DNA of 64,000 bases from Candidatus Binatia bacterium. GTDB lineage: Bacteria > Desulfobacterota > Binatia > Bin18. The DNA lies in assembly GCA_022826945.1 (NCBI GenBank), contig JAJDTY010000023.1:51390-115389 (forward strand), given 5' to 3'. Shown here in pieces: positions 28,003-36,015 of this stretch; position 1 is the stretch's first letter; every line of letters starts with the position of its first letter. The translations under genes and the position numbers were made by a program. The notes below the pieces were generated by a model. The model did no database searches. It saw only the letters and a list, made by a program, of their open reading frames with translations, and had not been told where the DNA came from.

Positions 28003-28208
28003 AAGACGGTAAATATAAGTTTAAATTATAAATAAAACAAATTTAATTCAGGTAAACTTATCTTGTAAAAGCCATGCACCTCGGCTATAGTTCCTCTCAT
28101 TGAACAAATCGTTCAGGTCATCATCGTCAGGTCCTCCCCGTCCTGATGGTGATTTAAGGCTCGCAGGTTTCCCCTCCTTTCCCCTGCGGGCCTTTTTCTT
28201 TTGATCGA
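28003..28208. other. AT-rich tail of the ureC transcript with two hairpins
   Basis: An AT-rich run at about 28012-28050 has no open frame. It is followed by a 12-bp hairpin, ATCATCGTCAGG (28120-28131) with CCTGATGGTGAT (28142-28153) and two G-U pairs, and then by the terminator listed next. No gene was found. Confidence 0.5.
28158..28197 (+). terminator. Rho-independent terminator after ureC
   Basis: GGCTCGCAGG (28158-28167) pairs with CCTGCGGGCC (28183-28192), with one U-G pair, followed by TTTTTC. It ends the porin-urt-ureAC transcript and lies just before the convergent thiolase stop. Confidence 0.8.
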
Positions 28209-29411
28209 TCAGACGCTGAACACGTGAACGGACGCGACCGCGTTTTCGCCGTCAAGGACACCGCCGCCGTTTTCGGTCAGGCCGACCTTGGCGCCTGGGA
28301 CCTGACGCTCACCCGCTTCGCCCCGGAGCTGCCAGAATATTTCGCAGATCTGGGCCACCCCGGTCGCGCCGACCGGATGCCCCTTGGCCAGGAGACCGCC
28401 ACTTGGATTAACCGGGCAGCGACCGCCAAGCTGAGTCACGCCATCGTCAATCAGTTTCCCGCCCTCGCCCGCTTGGCACAGACTCAGCTCCTCATACACC
28501 AGCAGTTCGGCCGGCGCGGTGGCGTCGTGGGCCTCGATCACCTGGACATCATCCGGCCCAAGCCCGGCCTGCTCGTACGCCTTAAGAGCGACTGACGGCA
28601 CGATGCCAGGAGAATCGACCGCCTGTTTATTGCTTGAACCTAGAGTCGAAGCTTTGACGTAGACGGGTCGGGTAGTGAGTTGGCGGGCTTTATCGGCCGT
28701 TGTCACCAGGACCGCGGCCGCACCATCGCCAATAGGGGAACACATCATGCGGGTGAGAGGATCCGCGATGAGGGGCGCTGCCAGCACATCCTCGACCGAT
28801 CTCTTGGTTTGATACTGGGCGTGCGGGTTCAAGCTCCCGTTGGTGTGATTCTTGGCGGCGATGCGGGCAAACTGTTCCTGCGTTGTGTCGTAGCGCTGCA
28901 TGTGCTGGCGGGCGAGGTTGGCATAATAGTCCATAAACACGCTGCGGGACTGACCGGCCCCCGCACTCTGCTCGCCGCTCATCTCTCTGGCAAAGGTATC
29001 GGCCAGCTCAAGGTCAATGGCGCTGCCAATCGCCTCGAATGTCCGTTGCTTATCCGGATGAAAGAGCTTTTCCATCCCGAGCGCGAGCACGACGTCATAC
29101 ATCCCAGACGCGACGTAGAGCCAGGCCAGATGAAAGGCCGTGGAAGAGCTGGCACACGCGTTTTCGGTATTAATGACCGGGATACCCCCGATGCCGAGTT
29201 CGCGCAGCACGACCTGGCCCCGGATACACTCCTGCCCGGTAATCAGGCCGGCCACCGCATTCCCCACGGCTGCGGCCTCAATATCCTGCGTAGTAACTCC
29301 TGCCGATTGGAGGGCCCCTTCAATCGCCTCACGAGCCAAATCCTTCATGCTGCGATCCACATGTTTGCCAAAGCGCGTCATCCCTGCGCCAACGAGTGCA
29401 ACCTGTCGCAT
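28209..29411 (-). CDS. Thiolase-family protein (SCP-x type acetyl-CoA acetyltransferase)
   Basis: A 400-residue thiolase fold. The N-terminal nucleophile cysteine lies in NTENACASSSTAFHLA, the C-terminal histidine in NPSGGLLAKGHPVGATG, and the glycine-rich close is LTENGGGVLDGENA. The usual second catalytic Cys-His loop (CGG) is not evident, as in SCP-x/thiolase-like subfamilies, so the reaction (fatty or aromatic acyl-CoA thiolysis, or a DUF35 partner-dependent role) is uncertain. No adjacent beta-oxidation gene or DUF35 partner was seen. It is divergent from a small acidic ORF. Confidence 0.85.
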   Translation of the reverse strand: MRQVALVGAGMTRFGKHVDRSMKDLAREAIEGALQSAGVTTQDIEAAAVGNAVAGLITGQECIRGQVVLRELGIGGIPVINTENACASSSTAFHLAWLYVASGMYDVVLALGMEKLFHPDKQRTFEAIGSAIDLELADTFAREMSGEQSAGAGQSRSVFMDYYANLARQHMQRYDTTQEQFARIAAKNHTNGSLNPHAQYQTKRSVEDVLAAPLIADPLTRMMCSPIGDGAAAVLVTTADKARQLTTRPVYVKASTLGSSNKQAVDSPGIVPSVALKAYEQAGLGPDDVQVIEAHDATAPAELLVYEELSLCQAGEGGKLIDDGVTQLGGRCPVNPSGGLLAKGHPVGATGVAQICEIFWQLRGEAGERQVPGAKVGLTENGGGVLDGENAVASVHVFSV

Positions 29412-29469
29412 ACTATTCCCCTTTCCTGTAGATGTGAGGGTTCCTAGTCTACCAAAGGAGGCAGACCGG

Positions 29470-29700
29470 ATGGAAGATGCATTTGCGATTATCGGTCAAT
29501 GGATCGGTCTGGTGAAGTCGGCCAAGCTGTCCATTGCAGAGGTGAGTCAGGATTGCGAAGCCCGCGTGGCCGCCGGAGTGGTCAGTGCCGAGGAGGACTT
29601 TCAGGAAGCGGTACGTTCCGTGTTTGAAGCGCTGAGCACCCTTCAGGTCCGCCTGGAAGAACAAGAGGAATTGCTGGAATCGGAACTGGAAGATGAATGA
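29470..29700 (+). CDS. Small acidic helical protein, possible partner of a PIN toxin
   Basis: A 76-residue protein from ATG 29470 with a strong AAAGGAGG about 8 nt before. It is very acidic and predicted helical, ending in a coiled-coil-like QVRLEEQEELLESELEDE. No family was recognised. Its stop overlaps the start of the downstream PIN-domain gene (ATGAATGA), a spacing typical of toxin-antitoxin pairs, but the sequence itself lacks a recognisable DNA-binding domain. An antitoxin role is inference. Confidence 0.55.
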   Translation: MEDAFAIIGQWIGLVKSAKLSIAEVSQDCEARVAAGVVSAEEDFQEAVRSVFEALSTLQVRLEEQEELLESELEDE

Positions 29701-30154
29701 ACGCAATAAATGTATGTTTGATACTGTCATATTCAATCGGGTCGTTGAGCACAAAGTATCTGTCGAGCTACTAGCAGAATGCGTCGATGTATACGCGACG
29801 CATATTCAGCGTGACGAGATAAACAATACCCCCATGTTCTGAGAAAAAGCTGAGTTGAACCAAGTATTTGTTGATATTGTCCTGGAAGAGCGCCCAACTG
29901 AGTCGGCTGTCTGGGGCGTGTCAAAGTGGGGTAGTAAATGGTTCAAGGACGGTAACCTGTACGAGCCGATAAAGGCAGCTTTGGACAAACGTAAGCAGAA
30001 GGAAAACAATACTCAGGATGCATTGATCGCGGAGGCCGCAATCAAGAATGATTTCACTCTTGTCACTGATGACAATCCTTTGAGAAAGGAAACATCAAAA
30101 CTCGGCGCAGAGTGCATGTCCTGGGAGGAATTGATGCGGTTTTGTCGAAGATAA
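29693..30154 (+). pseudogene. PIN-domain toxin interrupted by an in-frame TGA
   Basis: From ATG 29693 the frame encodes the start of a PIN ribonuclease (FDTVIFNRVVEHK, then YATHIQRDEINNTPMF), hits TGA at 29840-29842, and continues in the same frame with EKAELNQVF, PTESAVWGVSKWG and DALIAEAAIKNDFTLVTDD, ending at 30154. Both halves fit one known PIN subfamily (ATHIQ.DEINNT...VPTESFVWG...DALIAE.A). A single nonsense change (probably CGA to TGA) therefore explains the break. The gene overlaps the acidic ORF by 8 nt. Either it is a disarmed toxin, or readthrough or a restart at TTG 29855 yields a C-terminal fragment. Confidence 0.75.
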
Positions 30155-30164
30155 CTTCAAGTAG

Positions 30165-30204
30165 TAGGTCGGATTACGCTTCGCTAATCCGATCTATGGA
30201 CCTA
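30165..30204. repeat. Intergenic hairpin (TCGGATTA palindrome)
   Basis: TCGGATTA (30169-30176) and TAATCCGA (30185-30192) pair around an 8-nt loop, enclosed by TAGGTC (30165-30170) and GACCTA (30199-30204). It sits between the convergent PIN pseudogene and the deaminase. Similar hairpin cores are common intergenic repeats in many bacterial genomes. There is no T tract, so it is not a standard terminator. Confidence 0.55.
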
Positions 30205-30693
30205 GTACTCAATGTGATCCACCTTGTCCTGCCACTCCCGAAAGACCGCTAACGCCTGCTCGCGTAGCAATTGCTGCGCGGGGATTCGGCGCTCGGCCCA
30301 CGGTAATTGTACTTCCTGGTAAAAGGCTCGGTCAGCGAAGCCAATCTCTCGGGCGTCTTCCGTGGTAGTGGCGAAATAAACTTTCTCGAGCCTCGCCCAA
30401 TAGATGGCGGCGAGGCACATGGGGCAGGGTTCGCAACTGGTGTAAATTTCGCATCCCCCGAGGTGGAAGCTGTCGAGCCTAGCGGCCGCCCTTCTGATGG
30501 CTACGATCTCCGCGTGGGCCGTGGGGTCCTTGCGGGAGATGACTGCATTATATCCCTCTGCAATAATTGCTCCGGCCTTGACGATGACCGCCCCGAATGG
30601 GCCGCCGCCTCCGGCCCGCATATGAACGCGCGCGAGCGCTATGGCCCGGCCCATGAATTCCTGCTGCATCTCTCTCCTCACCTCCTCCGGCAT
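30202..30693 (-). CDS. Nucleoside/guanine deaminase (CDA fold)
   Basis: A 163-residue zinc deaminase. HAEIVAIRRAA carries the first Zn ligand and the catalytic Glu, and EPCPMCLAAIYWARL carries the two Cys ligands; GPFGAVIVKAG and ADRAFYQEVQLPWAER also match GuaD-type proteins. It probably deaminates guanine to xanthine or a related base in purine salvage; family similarity alone does not separate guanine from related substrates. Confidence 0.88.
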   Translation of the reverse strand: MPEEVRREMQQEFMGRAIALARVHMRAGGGGPFGAVIVKAGAIIAEGYNAVISRKDPTAHAEIVAIRRAAARLDSFHLGGCEIYTSCEPCPMCLAAIYWARLEKVYFATTTEDAREIGFADRAFYQEVQLPWAERRIPAQQLLREQALAVFREWQDKVDHIEY

Positions 30694-30862
30694 AACGCTA
30701 CGATAATCCCTTTTTAAGCACCTGATAACCGCTCAGAGGGCTGTCGGCTTACACTGCGCTCATCTGACAGCCGAGACTCGGTATGATAGAATCGAAAAAA
30801 GCGATTTCGGGTGCCAGAAACCGTTTTATCGCACTTCAAGGTGGGGAGGAGGATTCAGATCG

Positions 30863-31354
30863 ATGACGAGGGATGAACTAGAAGGAGCGTTGAATCGTCT
30901 GGCTGCAGACGCAAAAAAAGCAGGAGGATGGGGCCGCAAGAAATGGACGTACAAAATCAAAAAATTATTGGTGCGTCTGGGCGGACAAGAGCAGTATCAA
31001 ACTTGTGCCACGAAAATTGAGGCGGCAACCTGGCCCACGGAATGGCTCTATGACGTGGTGTGGCTGAAGGCGACCAAGGAATTTCTGGTTAGCGATATTG
31101 CACTCGTGGCGGAAATCGAGTGGGGAAACGAGAGGGACGTGTGGGACGAATTCCAGAAGCTCCCGCTGGCACGGGCTGACTATCGGGTGATGATTTTCGA
31201 CGACAAGCCCGGATTACGAGGCCGGCTGATAAAGCAAGCGAGAAAATTCGGGAAACGCGGCCCAGGCGATCTATACTTCCTGGCGAGTTACGCAGACGGG
31301 GAATTTACCGTTCACGAAGAAGTTGCCCAGAGGTCGGAGGAACTGGCGGCGTAA
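30863..31354 (+). CDS. Conserved hypothetical protein with possible PD-(D/E)XK-like fold
   Basis: A 163-residue protein with a good GGGAGGAGG leader. The N-terminal half is basic (GWGRKKWTYKIKKLL). Its core WLYDVVWL...IALVAEIEWG...DEFQKLPLARADYRVMIFD resembles uncharacterised proteins with a D...E-x-E arrangement of the PD-(D/E)XK nuclease fold: Asp near 64, Glu in AEIEW, Lys in FQKL. No methylase or other restriction-type gene is nearby. It stands alone between the deaminase (divergent) and the gsp genes (convergent). Confidence 0.55.
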   Translation: MTRDELEGALNRLAADAKKAGGWGRKKWTYKIKKLLVRLGGQEQYQTCATKIEAATWPTEWLYDVVWLKATKEFLVSDIALVAEIEWGNERDVWDEFQKLPLARADYRVMIFDDKPGLRGRLIKQARKFGKRGPGDLYFLASYADGEFTVHEEVAQRSEELAA

Positions 31355-31444
31355 GCCGACGGCCCTGGCAGCAAGCACCTAGTGGTGTAACTTTTTTGTG
31401 AACGCTCAGGTAGACATTTCTCTACCTTGGCGGGCAGAGCCGGC

Positions 31445-32452
31445 TCAGAACCACCCCTCTTCCTCGTCTTCAACGTCGTCTTTTCTGAGGGGGAGGGCTT
31501 GTGAAGGCAGACGGTCGTGCCAGCGCAGCACTCGATGGGACTGGCCTCCCGTGCGGTCAATCACTCCGGCCAGCCGGCGGGTGATACGTCCGGTATTCAG
31601 ATAGCCGACGCTCTCTATGGTGACAATCGTGGGCAGACCCCCGCGTGCCGCGGTTGCGTCCAGGAACTCTTCCCCGCAGTTTTCGCGCCTTTGCCGGACC
31701 GTTTCCTCCGCAGTTTCCGCATCAACCCCCTGTATGGCCCGGAGCACTAAGGCGTTTGCGGTTTGCGTATTGGCCATATTGCCGCTACGCGCATTGCCGT
31801 ACACCGTGAACACCTCGTTCAGGGTGTTGTAGAAGAGGTCCTGGGTGACGTCGCGAATCAGCAGGAGTTCATCAATCGTGTCAAGTGGCCCGTCCTTGGC
31901 CGGGTAGGCAATGTCCTGGGCCAGGTAGTAATCACTCTCAACCCCATTCAGCCGCTCCAAGGGGTCCGTGTCGCGCCAATCGAGGATCGCATCGGCCAAG
32001 GCGTCCCCGAAGTCCGGGTCAAAGTCCAGATTCGTAAAGGTCTGACGGAGAATAATCTCATCCGCTTGGTTGATATTGATCTTGCCGCTCTCGTCACTGA
32101 CCCGGACCTGATACCCGCCCTCGCCATAGGGTTCGTCTCTCCACTGGCCATCGCTCAGCAGCCAGACGTCCGGGCACTCTTCTGGCTCATCATCGCTCAG
32201 CCGGTCGCGTGGGCCCAGCCGATCGTCGTCTCGGGTATCCCGCGTTCGGCCCTGCTGGCTCGTTTGGATGAGCTGGTAGAGGGCGCGGTTCAGTCCGGCT
32301 ACGGCTAAATAATAGGTTTTGATCTCCTGTTGGTAGACATCGGTACTCAGCCCCTCCACCCGGGCGGTGCGGCCGAGCTCAATCGCCACAACCATGAGCA
32401 CCATCAGCGCCCACACGACCACAATCAGGATAACACCACGTTCATTCCGCAT
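31445..32452 (-). CDS. gspK: Type II secretion minor pseudopilin GspK
   Basis: About 335 residues from the ATG at 32452, chosen because a prepilin-like N-terminus follows: RNERGVILIVVVWALMVLMVVAIELGRTARVEG, i.e. the GspK-type G|VILIVVVWAL site, which lacks the Glu5 of other pseudopilins. Later SGKININQAD and LDFDPDFGDALADAILDWRDTD match the GspK alpha domain. It caps the pseudopilus with GspI/J. A longer frame to 32644 overlaps gspJ and is rejected. It lies 5 nt after gspJ. Confidence 0.9.
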   Translation of the reverse strand: MRNERGVILIVVVWALMVLMVVAIELGRTARVEGLSTDVYQQEIKTYYLAVAGLNRALYQLIQTSQQGRTRDTRDDDRLGPRDRLSDDEPEECPDVWLLSDGQWRDEPYGEGGYQVRVSDESGKININQADEIILRQTFTNLDFDPDFGDALADAILDWRDTDPLERLNGVESDYYLAQDIAYPAKDGPLDTIDELLLIRDVTQDLFYNTLNEVFTVYGNARSGNMANTQTANALVLRAIQGVDAETAEETVRQRRENCGEEFLDATAARGGLPTIVTIESVGYLNTGRITRRLAGVIDRTGGQSHRVLRWHDRLPSQALPLRKDDVEDEEEGWF

Positions 32453-32457
32453 TGCAG

Positions 32458-33192
32458 CTATCTCCGACTCCGGCTCCGACGGCGGTTCTGGGGAGTGCGC
32501 TGCAGTTCCGAAACCGGGTCTTGGACCTGAATCGGGACTTCGATCTGCCATTCGTTTGGCAGGTTGCTCACCTGGGCGCGCCATGACAGCCGCACGGCCT
32601 GGGGCAACTTGGGTTCCTCTTCTCCGTTCCAACTCTCGTGCCACGCTTCTTCGTCCTCGTTTTTCCGTTGCCCAAAATACTCCCAGACCAGCTCGTCCAC
32701 ATCAGACAGAACCTCAGCCTCCAAGTATAAACTCCCCTCCCGCTCTTCGGCTAAATCGGCTGGTAGGGTCGGAGCGGAAATCCGCATCCACAGTCCGTAC
32801 TCGCCGTCTTCTTCTTTGATGAAATAGGAAACTTTTTCCAACCCGCCGATTTCGGGTCGGTCGGCAGAGGCCACGAAACGGAGTTCCTCTTCGTCACCGA
32901 AAAAGTAGACGAGACGCTCGCCGTCAACCAGCAGCATGAGCGGGTAAGCGGACTTCAGTTTCCGGACGATTAAAGAAAGGGCCGCGCGGACACGCTGGTT
33001 CTCAAGACTCCGGGAGGTGCCACGTTCGATCGCATTGGCACCAAAACCGAGCGCGCCATAGACGCCGAGGCTGACCAGACTCATCAGCGTCAGGCTGATC
33101 AGGAGTTCAAGCAGGGTAAAGCCGCGGACGTATCGCACGCTTAGAAGAGTAAACGTGTCCAGCAGCTTTGGATCATTGGAGGACACGTTCAC
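32458..33192 (-). CDS. gspJ: Type II secretion minor pseudopilin GspJ
   Basis: About 244 residues starting at GTG 33192, 2 nt after the gspI stop. The prepilin cleavage site RG|FTLLELLISLTLMSLVS appears after an unusually long 24-residue leader. The first 17 residues (MNVSSNDPKLLDTFTLL) are encoded by a palindromic element, so the peptide removed by prepilin peptidase is largely made from that repeat. An alternative GTG at 33138 would give a short leader (VRYVRG), leaving the element as untranslated DNA. The body is typical GspJ (RFVASADRPEIGGLEKVSY). Works with GspI, GspK and GspH in the pseudopilus tip. Confidence 0.88.
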   Translation of the reverse strand: MNVSSNDPKLLDTFTLLSVRYVRGFTLLELLISLTLMSLVSLGVYGALGFGANAIERGTSRSLENQRVRAALSLIVRKLKSAYPLMLLVDGERLVYFFGDEEELRFVASADRPEIGGLEKVSYFIKEEDGEYGLWMRISAPTLPADLAEEREGSLYLEAEVLSDVDELVWEYFGQRKNEDEEAWHESWNGEEEPKLPQAVRLSWRAQVSNLPNEWQIEVPIQVQDPVSELQRTPQNRRRSRSRR

Positions 33193-33196
33193 TCTT
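33145..33196 (-). repeat. Palindromic element copy 3 (within the gspI/gspJ junction)
   Basis: Arms AAGAGTAAACGTGTCC (33145-33160) and GGACACGTTCACTCTT (33181-33196) pair with one mismatch. In the minus orientation the interior reads TCCAATGATCCAAAGCTGCT. It overlaps the gspI stop and encodes the first residues of gspJ. Confidence 0.88.
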
Positions 33197-33674
33197 ACCG
33201 TTCCCCTTCTCTGAGGCTGTCCTCATCCTCGTACATGACCCGCATGGAACGCAGCTCGAAACTGCGGTGACTGTCCCCTTCCTCCCAGCCGACGCTGACC
33301 GTGATCTCCTTGAGGTGCAGCAGAGACGCTTGGCCGCCCAGTGCATCGTTTTCTCTTTCCGCAGCCTCTTCTTCAGTTTCATCCGGAAAGATTTCCTGCA
33401 CCCGTGCCCGCCAGAAAAATCCATCCGGCAACTCTCCGCTTTCCTCTCCATCTTCCAGGAAATCCGGGGCAAAAAACCCGTCCATAACGTTCTGGGCATG
33501 GATGACCGCCTGGGTGCGGTGTGAGGCCTTTCCTGTGAGGCGGAGACTGCCGGCAAAGAGTTCCAGCACGGCCACCAAGCCGACCGCCAGGATGGAGAGC
33601 GCGATCATGATTTCCAGGAGGGTAAACCCCGCTCGCCAATGGTGTGTCTGACGCTGCCAGCCTTCTTTTTTCAT
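33195..33674 (-). CDS. gspI: Type II secretion minor pseudopilin GspI
   Basis: About 159 residues from ATG 33674. The prepilin site AG|FTLLEIMIALSILAVGLVAVLELFAGSLR follows a 16-residue basic leader. The longer frame to 33794 overlaps gspH. The rest matches GspI (VIHAQNVMDGFF, GFFWRARVQEIF). It initiates pseudopilus tip assembly with GspJ and GspK. Its stop lies at the edge of the palindromic element. Confidence 0.85.
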   Translation of the reverse strand: MKKEGWQRQTHHWRAGFTLLEIMIALSILAVGLVAVLELFAGSLRLTGKASHRTQAVIHAQNVMDGFFAPDFLEDGEESGELPDGFFWRARVQEIFPDETEEEAAERENDALGGQASLLHLKEITVSVGWEEGDSHRSFELRSMRVMYEDEDSLREGER

Positions 33675-33720
33675 ACTGGCGGCCCCCCACTCTGGGTGGC
33701 GGTCCTCCTCTGTCTCCCGA

Positions 33721-34278
33721 CTATTCTTCTCCGGCATAGCGGACGGTGGCTGTCCCCAGCAGTGGATTGAGCGCGATGATATAGGCGATCTCATTCGCCC
33801 CCCGCTGTTGTTCTATGGTGATCTCCCCGCCGGAATTTGTGCCGTCCGGATAAAAGCGGAACTCGACTTCTCCCTCCTCCCGCACCCACAGACTCGTGGC
33901 TGAGAGTTGAATGTCTTCATCAGAGGCAGTGATCTGCTCGTCTTCATGGTCAGACTCCTCCTCGCGGTCATCCCGAGCCGCAACCTGACGCCCGGACTCC
34001 TGCCAATAGTGATTCTCCTCGGGGTCAATGACGAGACGCTGCTCTATGCCATCTGTGAGCGCCTGTAGCCGTAAGAGTTCCAGCGTGGTTCGTAGCTGTG
34101 CCGCCGTTCGCTTTGGGTCACTGCCACTAAACCGATTCCCGACCGCAGGAGCGACAATGGCAAAGGCGATACTGATGATGACGAGAACCAGAATCAGTTC
34201 GATCAGGGTAAAGCCATGCTCTGTATTGGATGCAAAAAGACCGGACGGTCTGCCAAGATTGGAGAGTCTGTGTCGCAT
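33721..34278 (-). CDS. gspH: Type II secretion minor pseudopilin GspH
   Basis: A 185-residue prepilin-like protein with cleavage site HG|FTLIELILVLVIISIAFAIVAPAVG after a ~22-residue leader. The C-terminal region shows the GspH/FimT-like pattern (RTAAQLRTTLELLRLQALTDG, FRFYPDGTNSGGEITIE). It contains an acidic stretch (DDREEESDHEDEQITASDED), an odd insertion for this family. It is first of the four pseudopilin genes. Confidence 0.85.
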   Translation of the reverse strand: MRHRLSNLGRPSGLFASNTEHGFTLIELILVLVIISIAFAIVAPAVGNRFSGSDPKRTAAQLRTTLELLRLQALTDGIEQRLVIDPEENHYWQESGRQVAARDDREEESDHEDEQITASDEDIQLSATSLWVREEGEVEFRFYPDGTNSGGEITIEQQRGANEIAYIIALNPLLGTATVRYAGEE

Positions 34279-34299
34279 GGAGAGGAGCGAGCGCGGCGC

Positions 34300-34491
34300 T
34301 CATGGGTTGGAGGCTGTTTGCTGCTTCGCCTTCTGCAGGGCGTTCAGCTTGAGGATAATGACCAGCACGGCTCCGCCTATGCCGACCCCACACCGAAGCA
34401 GCTCCGAGGTGCCGTTCCATATCTCCATCAAGCAAAAGCCGATCACCCCCACCATGAGGGCGATCATGATCCGGTCCCACAGGTTACGCAT
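34300..34491 (-). CDS. Small two-helix membrane protein
   Basis: A 63-residue protein with two hydrophobic segments (about 7-24 and 34-50), separated by NGTSELLRCG and ending in a basic tail. It lies 10 nt after the acyl-CoA dehydrogenase and 21 nt before gspH on the same strand. No family was recognised. It could be an accessory to the secretion genes, but this is only contextual. Confidence 0.45.
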   Translation of the reverse strand: MRNLWDRIMIALMVGVIGFCLMEIWNGTSELLRCGVGIGGAVLVIILKLNALQKAKQQTASNP

Positions 34492-34501
34492 GACGCTCTC
34501 C

Positions 34502-35680
34502 CTATCGAATGCAGTCCATATGCCGCGTCAAATCCTTGGTGATATTCTTCTGATGCGCTTCCAGGGTGCCGCCGCCAATCTCAAGCAGCTTTGCGTCCCG
34601 CCATAAGCGCTCAACCACGTACTCGTTAAAATAGCCATAACCGCCCAGCACCTGCATGGCATTGTCCGCGACGGTTTTTGCCATAGTCGTGGCGATCAGC
34701 TTGACGCCGTCCGAGTCGATGCGATGACCGGGCTGATCAAGGTCCATATTCCGTGCGGTGTGATACAGATAGGTCCGCGCTGCCATGTATTGGGCATAGG
34801 AATCCGCGATATAACGCTGGATCTGACCAAAGCGGTTAATCGGCTGGCCATAGGCGGTGCGCTCACTCGCGTAGCGAGTCATATCTTCGACACAGCGGCC
34901 GGCGATACCCGTAGACATGGCGCCAATCGTGACCCGCTCGATTTCCAGGTTGCGCATCATGTGGAGTACGCTGTCGCCTTCTTCGCCCAGGCGATTGGCA
35001 ACCGGAACCTGACAGTCGTCAAAGACGAGTTCGGCGGTCATGGAGGCGCGCATACCGGTTTTCCCGTGGAGCCGTTGACCGAGCGAAAATCCGGGAAAGT
35101 CCTTCTCCACAATAAACGAACTCAGACCCTGCTCTGTTTTTGCGTAGACGAGAAAGAGGTTGCCCAGCGTGGTGTCATCCAGCGCGCCGTTGGTAATGAA
35201 CATCTTGCGGCCGGTAATGGCATAGCTATCCCCTTGGCGGACCGCCTGCGTTTTCATCCCGAGCACATCCGTGCCGGCTGAGGGCTCAGTCATACACATC
35301 CCGCCCACCCATTCCCCGGAGAGGAGGGGCGGCAGATACTTCTGGCGCTGTTCGTCATTGGCGTTACGACAGAAATTATTGACCAGGAGCATGGCGTGGG
35401 CCAGATAGGCCAGACAGAAACCGGGGTCTGAGGCGGACAGTTCCTCGTGTGCGATAACGGCCGCCACCGCGTCCATACCCGCCCCGCCATACGCTTCCGG
35501 CACCGTAATGCCCAGCAGTCCGAGTTCGCCGAGTTCGCGAAAGAGGGGGATATTGAAGCGCTCCTGACGATCGTGTTCAAGCGCCTGTGGTTCAACCCGT
35601 TCTTTGACAAACTCCCGAACAGTCTGCCGCAAGAGACGATGCTCTGCAGAGGGATGAAAAATATCGACGTCTGCCGTCAC
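34502..35680 (-). CDS. Acyl-CoA dehydrogenase, isovaleryl-CoA dehydrogenase-like
   Basis: A 392-residue flavoenzyme with ACAD signatures: GITVPEAYGGAGMD, GGMCMTEPSAGTDVLGMKT and QVLGGYGYFNEYVVERLWRDAK. The usual C-terminal catalytic Glu of short/medium-chain types is replaced (LLEIGGGTLEAH), while a Glu occurs in NLEIERVTIG at the position used by isovaleryl-CoA dehydrogenase. This suggests branched-chain acyl-CoA oxidation. Neighbouring leucine-degradation genes (carboxylase, hydratase) are absent. It is oddly placed upstream of and close to the pseudopilin genes. Confidence 0.88.
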   Translation of the reverse strand: MTADVDIFHPSAEHRLLRQTVREFVKERVEPQALEHDRQERFNIPLFRELGELGLLGITVPEAYGGAGMDAVAAVIAHEELSASDPGFCLAYLAHAMLLVNNFCRNANDEQRQKYLPPLLSGEWVGGMCMTEPSAGTDVLGMKTQAVRQGDSYAITGRKMFITNGALDDTTLGNLFLVYAKTEQGLSSFIVEKDFPGFSLGQRLHGKTGMRASMTAELVFDDCQVPVANRLGEEGDSVLHMMRNLEIERVTIGAMSTGIAGRCVEDMTRYASERTAYGQPINRFGQIQRYIADSYAQYMAARTYLYHTARNMDLDQPGHRIDSDGVKLIATTMAKTVADNAMQVLGGYGYFNEYVVERLWRDAKLLEIGGGTLEAHQKNITKDLTRHMDCIR

Positions 35681-35801
35681 GTAGGCACCTCCTCATCTTC
35701 GTGCCCCTAGCCTACCAGTATTCTCTACGTATTGCAGTCCTCACGGAGATTTTTCGCGGCATCTCTTGTAAAAAAGACCGAGCGGGTCTAGGACAGTCTT
35801 G

Positions 35802-35857
35802 AAAGGGTGAGCGTGCCTCCAATAAAAACATGCAGATGCTGGGCGTGTTTACTCCTT
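35802..35857 (+). repeat. Palindromic element copy 4 (diverged)
   Basis: The left arm AAAGGGTGAGCGTGCC is degraded; the interior TCCAATAAAAACATGCAG and right arm GGGCGTGTTTACTCCTT are close to consensus. The interior is nearly the same as in copies 1 and 6. Confidence 0.7.
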
Positions 35858-35963
35858 AAGTGAAGAGCCACGCACCGGGCGTTGGTCGGGCAACCCGGCG
35901 GCCCCAAAGAATGAGGCGCCCTGGGTACCTGTTCACGGGAGCGGCCTGCCGGGTTCCGCGGCG

Positions 35964-36015
35964 AAGAGAAAACGTGTCCTCCAACTAGGCAAAGAAGCTG
36001 GACACGTCTACTCTT
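35964..36015 (+). repeat. Palindromic element copy 5
   Basis: Arms AAGAGAAAACGTGTCC (35964-35979) and GGACACGTCTACTCTT (36000-36015) pair with mismatches in the middle. It lies 37 bp before the aldolase-type gene. Confidence 0.82.

Noticed and set aside
28211..28232. Another element copy at GCTGAACACGTGAACGG in the thiolase 3' end
   Set aside because: Only part of one arm matches by chance, with no second arm or interior.
30165..30204. Hairpin at 30165-30204 as part of the palindromic element family
   Set aside because: Its core TCGGATTA/TAATCCGA shares no arm or interior sequence with the elements.
32452..32644. 64-residue N-terminal extension of GspK
   Set aside because: It overlaps gspJ and lies before the true prepilin-type start RNERGVILIV.
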